From Haloplanus ruber (GTDB lineage Archaea > Halobacteriota > Halobacteria > Halobacteriales > Haloferacaceae): 64,000 nucleotides of DNA. How positions within the stretch are numbered: position 1 is the first letter of the stretch; each line of letters begins with the position of its first letter. Both the position numbers and the translations under genes were made by a program. Of this stretch, positions 14,210 to 21,516 are shown piece after piece. A model generated the notes under the pieces. That model worked only from the letters and a program-made list of their open reading frames with translations. It was not told where the DNA came from and did not search any database. The DNA lies in NCBI RefSeq assembly GCF_024494725.1, contig NZ_JANHDK010000005.1, positions 62,001 to 126,000 of the forward strand. Direction: 5' to 3'.

Positions 14210-16332
14210 TCGTCGGCCGGCGCGTCGGTGGTGTCCGGATCGACGCTAACCTCGATTTCCGCGGCGGCGGCCTTGTACTCGGGAATCTTCGCGCGTTCGT
14301 CGAGCACGTCGTTGGTGAGCCGGTTGCCCGCCGCGTCGGCGAAGTGGGGCGTCGTCCAGACGGTGCCCTCTTTGATGTCTTCGGTGACCCGGGCCTCGAC
14401 CTCGATCTCGCCGCGCCGGGAGGTAAGCGTCACGTAGTCGCCGTCCTCGATGCCGTACTCCTCGGCATCGTTCGGGTGGACGTCGACGAAGTTCTCCGGT
14501 TCGACGCGGGTGAGCGTATCCGAGCGCCGACTCATCGTCCCCGTGTTGTAATGTTCGACGATCCGGCCGGTGGTGAGAATCAGCGGGTACTCGTCGTCGG
14601 GAACCTCCTTCGGCGGCTGGTGGCGGACGCCTTCGATCTGCCCGCGGCCGCTCTCGGTCGTGAAGCCGTCATCGTAGAGGTAATCGTCACCCTCGTCGCC
14701 CGGTTCGTAGCAGGGCCAGTGGATGCCCTCCTCGCCCAGGCGGTCGTAGGTCATGCCGTGGAAGATGGGCGCGACCTGCCGAAGTTCCTCGAACACTTCC
14801 TCGGGGTCCTCGAACGCAAAGGAGTCGTCGTCGAACAGCCGTTGCCCGACGTCACACAGGATCTCGAGGTCGTCTTTCGTGTTCGGGTGGACTTTATCGA
14901 CACCGCGCATCCGCTGGGTCCGGCGGTCCGTGTTGACGACGGTCCCGTCGCGCTCCGCCCACGAGGTGGCAGGCAGGATCACGTCGGCGTACTCCGCGGT
15001 TTCGGTCTTGTAGATGTCCTGCACCACCATGAAGTCGAGTTCCTCCAGACGCTTCTCGACCTGGTTGGTGTCGGGTTCGCTCATCACTGGGTTCTCGCCC
15101 ATGATGTAGAGCCCCTGGACCGTGTTGCCAATCTCGTGGGACACTTCGACGTTCGTCAGGCCAGGTTCGGCCGGGACCTCGAAGCCCCAGACCTCCTCGA
15201 CGTCCGCGCGCACCTCGGGATCGGACACGTCGCGGTAGCCCGGCAGAACGTTCGGCATCGCCCCTACGTCGGAGGCACCCTGGACGTTGTTCTGGCCGCG
15301 GAGTGGGTTGACGCCCGTCCCCGGACGGCCCAGGTTGCCCGTGACCAGTGCGAGGTTGATCTCGTTTTGGACGTTGTCGACGCCGCAGGTGTGTTGGCTC
15401 ATCCCCATGCCGGTGAAGATGGCGGCGTTGTTCGCCATCGCGTACTTCTCGGCGGCGAGTTCGATGTCCTCCAAGGGGACGCCACACTCCTCGGCGGCGG
15501 CCTCCTTATCGAAGTCCTCCAGCGTCTCTTTCAGATCCTCGAAGCCTTCCGTGCGCTCGGCGACGAACTCCTCGTCGACCCAGTCGTTCTCGAGGACCGT
15601 TTTGAGAACGATATTAAGGAGGGGGATGTCGGTCCCCGGCTCCAGCTGGAGGTGCATGTGGCGGTCGGTCTCGTCGATCTCGAACGACCGCGACGTCTTG
15701 TTGGCGTGGGGGTCGACCTGGATGACGGTCGCCCCCTCCAGCACGGCCTGTCGGAAGTACTGGCTGTTGGCGATGGGGTGTTGTTCACCGGGGTTTGCGC
15801 CTTGGATCCAGAACACGTCGGCCGCCTCCTCCAAGTCGGCCATGCTGTTGGTCATGGCGCCCTCGCCCAGACTGTTTTTGAGCGCGTACACCGTCGAGGA
15901 GTGGCACATCCGCGTACATGTGTCGACGCTGTTGGTGCCGTAGTGGCGGGCGAGCTTCTGGATGAGGTAGTTCTCCTCGTTCATGGCCTTCGAACAGCCG
16001 TAGAAGCCCATCGCCTGCGGGCTGTGGTCGTCACGGATGCGCTCCATGTTGTCGATGACCAGGTCGTAGGCCTCCTCCCACGTGGCCTCGTGGAACTCGC
16101 CGTCGTCGCCGCGGATCAGTGGGTCGGTCAACCGGTCCTCGTGGTTGACCGACTGGGTCGCCGCACCACCCTTGATACAGATGCTCCCCTCGTTGACGGG
16201 GGCGTCGCCCCACGGCCGGAACGTGACTTCGCCCTCGTCGTCCTGTGCAATCTGGATTCCACATCCAACACCGCAGTAGGGACAGATAGTCTTGGTCGGT
16301 CCGTCCGATTCACCGCTTGATTGGGATGACAT
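14206..16332 (-). CDS. fdhA: Formate dehydrogenase alpha subunit (molybdopterin oxidoreductase)
   Basis: A 708-residue molybdenum/tungsten enzyme predicted to oxidise formate to CO2. The N-terminal [4Fe-4S] site is Cys17, Cys20, Cys24 and Cys52 (CPYCGVGC, SICIKGG). Cys143 in TCTRMCHSS is the metal ligand that is selenocysteine in some bacterial enzymes. The C-terminal molybdopterin-dinucleotide domain (TTGRIVEHYNTGTMSRR, PLRGQNNVQGASDVG) is complete. There is no Tat signal, so it should be cytoplasmic. The chosen ATG at 16332 gives the family-typical N-terminus; a TATA-like TATAAT lies just before it. No beta or gamma subunit gene is next to it. Confidence 0.88.
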   Translation of the reverse strand: MSSQSSGESDGPTKTICPYCGVGCGIQIAQDDEGEVTFRPWGDAPVNEGSICIKGGAATQSVNHEDRLTDPLIRGDDGEFHEATWEEAYDLVIDNMERIRDDHSPQAMGFYGCSKAMNEENYLIQKLARHYGTNSVDTCTRMCHSSTVYALKNSLGEGAMTNSMADLEEAADVFWIQGANPGEQHPIANSQYFRQAVLEGATVIQVDPHANKTSRSFEIDETDRHMHLQLEPGTDIPLLNIVLKTVLENDWVDEEFVAERTEGFEDLKETLEDFDKEAAAEECGVPLEDIELAAEKYAMANNAAIFTGMGMSQHTCGVDNVQNEINLALVTGNLGRPGTGVNPLRGQNNVQGASDVGAMPNVLPGYRDVSDPEVRADVEEVWGFEVPAEPGLTNVEVSHEIGNTVQGLYIMGENPVMSEPDTNQVEKRLEELDFMVVQDIYKTETAEYADVILPATSWAERDGTVVNTDRRTQRMRGVDKVHPNTKDDLEILCDVGQRLFDDDSFAFEDPEEVFEELRQVAPIFHGMTYDRLGEEGIHWPCYEPGDEGDDYLYDDGFTTESGRGQIEGVRHQPPKEVPDDEYPLILTTGRIVEHYNTGTMSRRSDTLTRVEPENFVDVHPNDAEEYGIEDGDYVTLTSRRGEIEVEARVTEDIKEGTVWTTPHFADAAGNRLTNDVLDERAKIPEYKAAAAEIEVSVDPDTTDAPADD

Positions 16333-16474
16333 TATACGTGAACTTCCGTACGGTCGAACATCAATGTTGTCATCCCATACCGTGTAAAGACAGCTCAAAC
16401 GGCGGTTCACGTCGGCACACGTGGATATTTTGGCAAACGGAAACGTTCACCCGTTCGGGGGTTGTAATCCCTGT

Positions 16475-17056
16475 ATGAGCGACCACGACTCGGCCGGTGA
16501 GGGGAGTGAAACCCTCACCCCAGCGGCGGTCGACGACTTGGCGGCGGCCTACGAGCAGGCAGAGCCGTTCGACCTGGTCGAACGCGAACACGTCGACACC
16601 CTGCCGCCGGCGCTCGCCGCCGGCGACTTCGGGCGACGCGACGCCGAGTGGGTCGTTCAATGGTACTACCGCCGCCGGGCCATTCCCGATGCCGACCGGC
16701 GCGCCGCCGAGGAGCAATTTCTCGACAACGACTACGAGGTGTTGGTCGATGCCATCACCGCTGCGGCCGCGGCGACCGACCGCGAGCGTAAGCTCGAACA
16801 GTTGCGGTCGTTAACCGGTGTCGATGTCGCCGTCGGATCGGCGTTCCTGGCGTTCCTCCACCCCGAGACGTACGTCGCCATCGGCGAACGCGAGTGGATG
16901 GGACTCTACCACGCGGGTGAACTTCTCGACTCCCCGCCGCCCTCCTTCGCGGCCGCGGATTACTGGCGGTATCTCGACACGGTGACGGCGGTGGCCGACC
17001 GGGTGGACCGCGACCTGTGGACGGTGTATCGCGCGCTCTGGCGTCTCGACGCCTGA
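16475..17056 (+). CDS. Uncharacterised haloarchaeal protein, possibly HhH-GPD-like fold
   Basis: A 193-residue soluble protein. The central part (RKLEQLRSLTGVDVAVGSAFLAFLHPETYVAIG) resembles the helix-hairpin-helix region of DNA glycosylase-like proteins, where a similar SAFL-x-F-P-x-Y pattern is seen, but the catalytic Lys/Asp cannot be identified with confidence. The start at ATG 16475 is chosen over the longer frame because the upstream 18 codons are Gly/Cys-rich and atypical. It is transcribed away from the formate dehydrogenase gene and may have no link to it. Confidence 0.5.
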   Translation: MSDHDSAGEGSETLTPAAVDDLAAAYEQAEPFDLVEREHVDTLPPALAAGDFGRRDAEWVVQWYYRRRAIPDADRRAAEEQFLDNDYEVLVDAITAAAAATDRERKLEQLRSLTGVDVAVGSAFLAFLHPETYVAIGEREWMGLYHAGELLDSPPPSFAAADYWRYLDTVTAVADRVDRDLWTVYRALWRLDA

Positions 17057-17065
17057 GCCGACGCG

Positions 17066-18034
17066 TTACCGGCCGATCCGCTCGGCGTAGTCGGCGATCA
17101 CCGGGTCCGAGCCGTCGACGTACTCGTTCGTCCACGCCGCCGCGGGGTCGACCGGTGATTCGAGCAGATCGGTCTCGGAGAGCATCTCGGCCAGGTTTTC
17201 CCAGCGCCGTTCGTCGAAGTGTCCCCACCCCGCCTCGCGGACGAACTCGGTGAACTGCAGATCCTCCGCGGAGGCCAGGAACTTCATGTGCTCTACCTCG
17301 CGGTTGTGTTCGAGCTGTGCGTTCCGGTCGATCAGGGCGTCGACCGCTCGCTCGGGATCCGTCGTCGCCGCCTCCCAGCCCCGTGCGGTCGCCCGCAGGA
17401 ACGACCGCACCGTCTCGGGGTTGGCCTCGGCGAACTTGGGGTTGGCGACGACCGTCATCCCGTAGACGTCGAGGTAGTCGCCGATGAGGAGTTCGTCTGC
17501 CGTCCGGTCGTACTCGCGTTCGAGTTCCTTTCCGTTGGTGACGACGCCCACCGCGGCGTCGACGTCGCCGTCGAGCAACTGGTGTTCGACGCGGTGATGG
17601 GTGTGTTTCTGGACGTCGTGAACCTCGACATCCTCCCGGATGCCCCGGTCTTCGAGCAACTGGAGCGTCAGGATGCGGGTTTTCGTCGCCGACGGCGCGA
17701 CCGTCCGTCCACGAAGCTGTTCGGGTTCGGTGAAGGGGTCACCGAACACGTCCCGGAGGCTGTATATGGTCGCGGGGGTCTTCTGGCTCACCGCGGCGAC
17801 AGCCAGCGGGTCGAGGCCCTGACTCCGCACCGAGAGGACAGCGCTTCCGCCGGCGAGTCCGAGGTCGCTCCGCCCCTTGGCGGTCTGTTCCGCGGCGAAC
17901 GGCGATCCGTGGCCCTCGACGAACTCGACGTCGAGTCCCTCGTCCGCGAAGAACCCCTCGCGGCGCGCGAGGAAGTACGGTGCCTGAAAGCCGTTCGGTT
18001 CCCAGTTCAACTGGAAGGTGACTGTCTCCGTCAT
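17066..18034 (-). CDS. Cytosolic NMT1/THI5-like substrate-binding-fold protein
   Basis: A 322-residue type-II SBP-fold protein without any signal peptide. It starts FQLNWEPNGFQAPYFLARREGFF and ends with REAGWGHFDERRWENL and AWTNEYV, clear homology to the importer lipoprotein at 4432. In yeast THI5, which uses this fold to make HMP-P, the catalytic Lys62 and His66 align here with Ala61 and Ala65, and the Cys-rich motif is absent; so this is not a THI5 enzyme. Instead there is a histidine cluster at 139, 144, 146, 147 and 151 (HDVQKHTHHRVEH), where the transporter homologue has no His. I infer a cytosolic enzyme or binding protein for the same ligand class. Its ATG overlaps the stop of the upstream gene. 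Confidence 0.7.
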   Translation of the reverse strand: MTETVTFQLNWEPNGFQAPYFLARREGFFADEGLDVEFVEGHGSPFAAEQTAKGRSDLGLAGGSAVLSVRSQGLDPLAVAAVSQKTPATIYSLRDVFGDPFTEPEQLRGRTVAPSATKTRILTLQLLEDRGIREDVEVHDVQKHTHHRVEHQLLDGDVDAAVGVVTNGKELEREYDRTADELLIGDYLDVYGMTVVANPKFAEANPETVRSFLRATARGWEAATTDPERAVDALIDRNAQLEHNREVEHMKFLASAEDLQFTEFVREAGWGHFDERRWENLAEMLSETDLLESPVDPAAAWTNEYVDGSDPVIADYAERIGR

Positions 18035-19023
18035 GGATCGGTCTCGAACGTTCTCTCGGGAATCTCCGCGACACCGAGCGCCTCCGCGCCGGCGACGGCC
18101 TTGAGGTGGTCGAACAGTCGGTACATCCCGTCGACACTGTCTTGATCCCAGTCGCGGACGACCATCTCTCGCCAGCCGTCCCGGACCGCCCGCATGACCG
18201 CGGGGTCGTCGTAGCTCATGAGTTTCTCGCTGATCTCCACCCAGAGGTCGTCGTCCTCGACGAGACGGTCGACGGCGTCGCGGTAGGCCGCGGTAAACGC
18301 CCGTACCGTCTCCCGCTGGCCGTCCAAGTACGACTCGCTGGTCAGGAAGGCGGCGATGGGGAGTTTGTTGTCGGTTTCCGAGAGCCGCTGGACCAGTTCC
18401 GACATGGGAAGGACCTCCTCGAACGGCCCGGTCTCGGTAATCTCCGGGACGATCTGCCAGAACTGGAGACCGGCGTCGACCTCTCCCTCGCGGATCATCC
18501 GCGTCAGTTCGACCTTCGATCCCGCCTCGACCGGGGTGGCCGTCTCGTCGGGGTCGAAGTCGTGGTACTCGCGGCAGGCCGCCCGCGTTAGAATCCAGTT
18601 TTTGTCTAGTCGGCGAACGACGCCGATCCGATGCCCCGACAGATCCGTCAGCCCCTCGATGTCGGAGTCCTCGGGGGCGACCAGGCCACCCACGGTTCGC
18701 CCGTAGGGGTGGAAGGCGACGATGTCCGCCCCCTCGGCGCGTTCCCGTGCGATAGAGATGTAGTCGATGTCGATGAGGTCGGCGTGGCCTTCCTGCAGTT
18801 GGGCCTCGACCGTCTCGATGCCGTCTTCGAGGGCATCGGAGACGAGTTCGACGTCGAGGTGGAAGTCGTGGTCGCGGTCGAAGCCGAACCGCTTGATCGT
18901 ATAGAGGAGATACCGGGGGCTACCGTTGTGTTCGAACCGGGCGCGCATCGTCGGTAGCTCTCCCGGATCGTCGTGGTGTTCGTCGAGGACGGCCTGTTGG
19001 GCGTCGACGTGACTCCGACTCAT
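18031..19023 (-). CDS. Cytosolic SBP-fold protein, tandem paralogue A
   Basis: A 330-residue protein of the SBP superfamily without a signal peptide, roughly three quarters identical by eye to the gene at 19202. Shared blocks include HNGSPRYLLYTIKRF, HPYGRTVGGLVAPE and NWILTRAACREYH; the last holds the only clearly conserved cysteine. The fold is also used by enzymes such as 4,5-dihydroxyphthalate decarboxylase, desulfinase DszB and MqnA/MqnD, but I cannot assign a reaction. Start: ATG at 19023, whose first bases overlap the stop of a 31-codon leader frame (ATGA). The stop overlaps the ATG of 17066. Confidence 0.65.
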   Translation of the reverse strand: MSRSHVDAQQAVLDEHHDDPGELPTMRARFEHNGSPRYLLYTIKRFGFDRDHDFHLDVELVSDALEDGIETVEAQLQEGHADLIDIDYISIARERAEGADIVAFHPYGRTVGGLVAPEDSDIEGLTDLSGHRIGVVRRLDKNWILTRAACREYHDFDPDETATPVEAGSKVELTRMIREGEVDAGLQFWQIVPEITETGPFEEVLPMSELVQRLSETDNKLPIAAFLTSESYLDGQRETVRAFTAAYRDAVDRLVEDDDLWVEISEKLMSYDDPAVMRAVRDGWREMVVRDWDQDSVDGMYRLFDHLKAVAGAEALGVAEIPERTFETDP

Positions 19024-19115
19024 CGTCGACCTGCGGGTGAGGTGAACCGTGGCGACTCGGCGCCGGGAGGCGTCGCTTCCCGACGGGGTGTCACAGGAAT
19101 CTCGTGGATCGGCAT
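19020..19115 (-). CDS. Possible 31-residue leader peptide coupled to the SBP-fold gene
   Basis: A short frame beginning MPIHEIPVTPRREATPP whose ATG (19115) is 27 bp from the TATA box at about 19141-19146, exactly where a leaderless transcript would begin. Its TGA overlaps the ATG of the following gene. No ATG in the frame of that gene exists near the predicted transcription start. It could be a real small protein, or a leader whose translation delivers ribosomes to the main gene. Amino-acid content (Pro/Arg-rich) is not typical of a conserved protein. Confidence 0.35.
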   Translation of the reverse strand: MPIHEIPVTPRREATPPGAESPRFTSPAGRR

Positions 19116-19136
19116 ACCCGCAAGGTACGACCGTAT

Positions 19137-19159
19137 CTTGATAAACTTTCCTCGGAAAG
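19137..19159 (-). promoter_or_regulatory. Palindromic operator and TATA box of the 18031/17066 operon
   Basis: The palindrome CTTTCC-TC-GGAAAG spans 19146-19159; on the minus strand it runs directly into the TATA box GTTTATCAA. It matches the operators at 4388 and 21116 in the TTCC...GGAA core, but with a spacer of two instead of three. The flanking TTGATAAAC-TTCCTC stretch also recurs almost unchanged at 4380-4394. Confidence 0.55.
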
Positions 19160-19201
19160 GTACTTCCGTTCCGGCCCACCCGGCACGCTCACGGCCCGAA
19201 G

Positions 19202-20191
19202 TCAGGGATCGGGCCGAAAGGTACCCTCGGGAATCTCTGCGACTCCGAGTGCGTCCGTGCCGGCGACGGACCGCAGGTGATCGAACAGGTGACACATTCC
19301 GTCGACGCTGTCTCGGTCCCAGTCTCGGACGACCATCCCGCGCCAGCCGTCGCGGACCGCCCGCACGACCGTCGGATCGTCGTCCATCAGCCGGTTGCCG
19401 ATTTCCGTCCAGAGGTCGTCGTCGTCGACGAGGTGGTCGACGGCGTCGCGGGCGGCCGCCCCAAACGCCCGCACCGCCTCCCGGTGTGCCGCCAGATACG
19501 ATTCGCCGGTGACGAAAGTCGCCATCGGGAGCTTCCGGTCGGTTCCGGAGAGTCGCTGGACTAGCTCCGACACCGACAGGACCTCCGTGTACGGTCCCGT
19601 TCGGGTGAGTTCGGGGACGAGCGGCCAGAACTGGAAGCCGGCGTCGACCTCCCCCTCGCGGATCAGCCGCGTGAGTCCGTCCCGCGATCCGGCTTCGACG
19701 AGGGTGACCGTCTCCGCGGGGTCGAAGCCGTGGTACTCGCGGCAGGCCGCCCGCGTCAGAATCCAGTTTTTGTCTAGCCGGCGCGTGACGCCGATCCGAC
19801 GCCCCGACAGATCCGTCAGTCCCTCGATGTCGGTCCCCTCAGGGGCGACCAGGCCGCCCACGGTTCGCCCGTAGGGGTGGACGGCGACGACGTTCGCGCC
19901 CGCCGCCCGCTCTCGGGCCACGGAAATGAAGTCGGTGTCGACCAGATCGGTCTCGCCGCCGTCCAGTCGGTCTCGGATCGTCTCGATCCCGCTTTCGAGG
20001 TCGTCGGACGCCAGTTCGACGTCGAGGTGGAAGCCGTGGTCGTGGTCGAGGTCGAATCGCTTGATCGTATAGAGGAGATACCGGGGGCTGCCGTTGTGTT
20101 CGAACCGGGCGCGCATCGTCGGCAGCTCCCCCGGGCCGTCGTGGTGTTCGTCGAACGCCGCCCGCTGGCTGTCGATGTGGCGACGACTCAC
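19202..20191 (-). CDS. Cytosolic SBP-fold protein, tandem paralogue B
   Basis: A 329-residue duplicate of the gene at 18031 (SRRHIDSQRAAFDEHH, HNGSPRYLLYTIKRF, NWILTRAACREYH). I start it at the GTG 20191, which overlaps the stop of the upstream gene (GTGA) and aligns with the Met of paralogue A; a longer frame to 20257 would overlap the upstream gene by 70 bp. There is no signal peptide. Long runs of near-identical DNA with 18031 indicate a recent duplication. About 86 bp separate its stop from the promoter of paralogue A. Confidence 0.65.
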   Translation of the reverse strand: MSRRHIDSQRAAFDEHHDGPGELPTMRARFEHNGSPRYLLYTIKRFDLDHDHGFHLDVELASDDLESGIETIRDRLDGGETDLVDTDFISVARERAAGANVVAVHPYGRTVGGLVAPEGTDIEGLTDLSGRRIGVTRRLDKNWILTRAACREYHGFDPAETVTLVEAGSRDGLTRLIREGEVDAGFQFWPLVPELTRTGPYTEVLSVSELVQRLSGTDRKLPMATFVTGESYLAAHREAVRAFGAAARDAVDHLVDDDDLWTEIGNRLMDDDPTVVRAVRDGWRGMVVRDWDRDSVDGMCHLFDHLRSVAGTDALGVAEIPEGTFRPDP

Positions 20192-21084
20192 CGGAGCGGG
20201 GAGACGATGGCGTCGATATCGGCGTCGTCGTCGATCAACTGGCGCTGTTTCATCCACGAGAGGTGGTAATCGAGGTCCTCACGGTCGGCGAGTTCCGGCA
20301 TCTCGTACTCCGGCACCTCGATGTCCTCGCGAACGGCCTCGGTGTCTATCTCCTTGAAGAGGTCCGGCGCGACCTCACTGTCCTTCCAGAGCATATCGAG
20401 ATACTGGTCGCGGTAGGCCGACGAGTCGGCGTTGATCGTCTCGACCGCCCGACGGTACGCGCGCATGAACGCATCGAGCGTCTCGCCTTCCAGACCGTCG
20501 GCACCGACGACGCCCATGTGGTTCTCGAACTCGAGGATCTTCTCGAAGCCGAGGTGTTCGGCGAGGGTGATGTGGGGATCGAGCAGGGTGACGGCGGCCA
20601 CGTCGCCGTCGCGGAGCGCACGCAGGCGGTCGGTCGGCATCCCATGGCCCTCGATCACCACCTCGTCTTCGTCCATGTGCTCTTCGAGCGCCCGGATCGC
20701 GGTGTACTCCTGGCCCGTCCGGCGGTTGACACCGACGGCCGTGTTCGCAAGATCCGACGGCGTCTCGATATCGGAGTCGGGGCGGACGAACACGGCGTAG
20801 GGCTGGTCGGCGAAGGTGCCCTTGGCGACGATCCGACCGTCGTCGAACTCCCAGGTCCGCTTGAGGCTCTCCCACTTGCAGATGGGATAGAGGTCGACGT
20901 CGTTGTCGCCGGTGAGCGTCTCCTCGGCGGGGATGTACTTGTTCGTCACACAGGTTCGGTCTCGCTCGATCAACTCGACGTCGAGTCCCTCGTCCGCGAA
21001 GTAGCCGCGGTCGGCCGCGACGCGCTGAGGGAGCATGAACGAGAACGGCAGGTGGAACACCCTGATCGTGTCGTCGCCTGGCAT
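20188..21084 (-). CDS. Cytosolic SBP-fold protein, third type
   Basis: A 298-residue SBP-superfamily protein with no signal peptide. It begins TIRVFHLPFSFMLPQRVAADRGYFADEGLDVELIE, the usual first strand and helix of NMT1/THI5-like proteins, and carries Cys in TCVTNKYIP and PICKWESL. It differs clearly from the paralogue pair downstream. The ATG at 21084 is chosen because the TATA box TTTTATACT (centre about 21112) is 27 bp away; a second ATG five codons earlier is possible. First gene of a minus-strand operon with 19202. Enzyme or ligand chaperone; function unknown. Confidence 0.62.
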   Translation of the reverse strand: MPGDDTIRVFHLPFSFMLPQRVAADRGYFADEGLDVELIERDRTCVTNKYIPAEETLTGDNDVDLYPICKWESLKRTWEFDDGRIVAKGTFADQPYAVFVRPDSDIETPSDLANTAVGVNRRTGQEYTAIRALEEHMDEDEVVIEGHGMPTDRLRALRDGDVAAVTLLDPHITLAEHLGFEKILEFENHMGVVGADGLEGETLDAFMRAYRRAVETINADSSAYRDQYLDMLWKDSEVAPDLFKEIDTEAVREDIEVPEYEMPELADREDLDYHLSWMKQRQLIDDDADIDAIVSPLR

Positions 21085-21106
21085 ACATTCAGGGTACAAC
21101 CGTAAT

Positions 21107-21136
21107 AGTATAAAAGTTCCTCAGGAACCTTTATTA
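21107..21136. promoter_or_regulatory. Divergent promoters around a shared palindromic operator
   Basis: The perfect palindrome GTTCC-TCA-GGAAC (21116-21128) sits between two TATA boxes: TTTTATACT on the minus strand for the SBP-fold gene (start 21084) and TTATTA on the plus strand for the cupin gene (start 21168). It thus covers the BRE of both promoters, so one protein could control both directions. Confidence 0.6.
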
Positions 21137-21167
21137 GTAACCGTTCGTATCTCGTGGTAGTGAGTCA

Positions 21168-21509
21168 ATGAGGCGCATTAGCGACGAGACGGCCGACGGC
21201 GAGGAGGTCGCCGACGGCGTGTTCCTCGCGGATCTTGCGTCGGGGGAGCGCGCGTCGATGAAACACTGGCGGGTCGAACCGGGCGCGACGCTTCCCGTCC
21301 ATCGCCACGAGAACGAACAGATCGGCTACATGATCCAAGGGACGCTTACCGCGATTACCGAGGACGAGGAGGTGCTCCTCCGTCCGGGCGACTCGTATCT
21401 CTTCACCGGCGACGAACTTCACGGCGCCGAGAACCGCGGCGACGAACCCGCCGTCGGGATCGGCGTCCTCTCGCCACCCCGCTCTGAGCCCGACTGGAAG
21501 CAGTCCTGA
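21168..21509 (+). CDS. Small cupin-domain protein
   Basis: A 113-residue single-domain cupin. Motif 1 is LPVHRHENEQIGYMIQG with the His-x-His pair, and motif 2 is PGDSYLFTGDELHGAEN with the third His and following Asn. The three His plus a Glu/Gln form a probable metal site. It is transcribed from the operator region shared with the SBP-fold gene at 20188, which ties it to that group. It may be a dioxygenase, isomerase or just a ligand-binding protein; nothing in the sequence decides. Confidence 0.75.
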   Translation: MRRISDETADGEEVADGVFLADLASGERASMKHWRVEPGATLPVHRHENEQIGYMIQGTLTAITEDEEVLLRPGDSYLFTGDELHGAENRGDEPAVGIGVLSPPRSEPDWKQS

Positions 21510-21516
21510 TCGGCTC

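Noticed and set aside
14344-16320. Long plus-strand open frame antisense to formate dehydrogenase
   Set aside because: The opposite strand has unmistakable Fe-S and molybdopterin motifs; the antisense translation lacks any domain.
17066-18034. THI5-type HMP-P synthase
   Set aside because: The catalytic Lys and His of THI5 and its Cys-rich motif are absent.
17066-21099. XoxJ-like periplasmic partners of the PQQ dehydrogenase
   Set aside because: These SBP-fold proteins have no signal peptide, belong to the NMT1-like branch and are controlled by a different operator from the quinoprotein operon.
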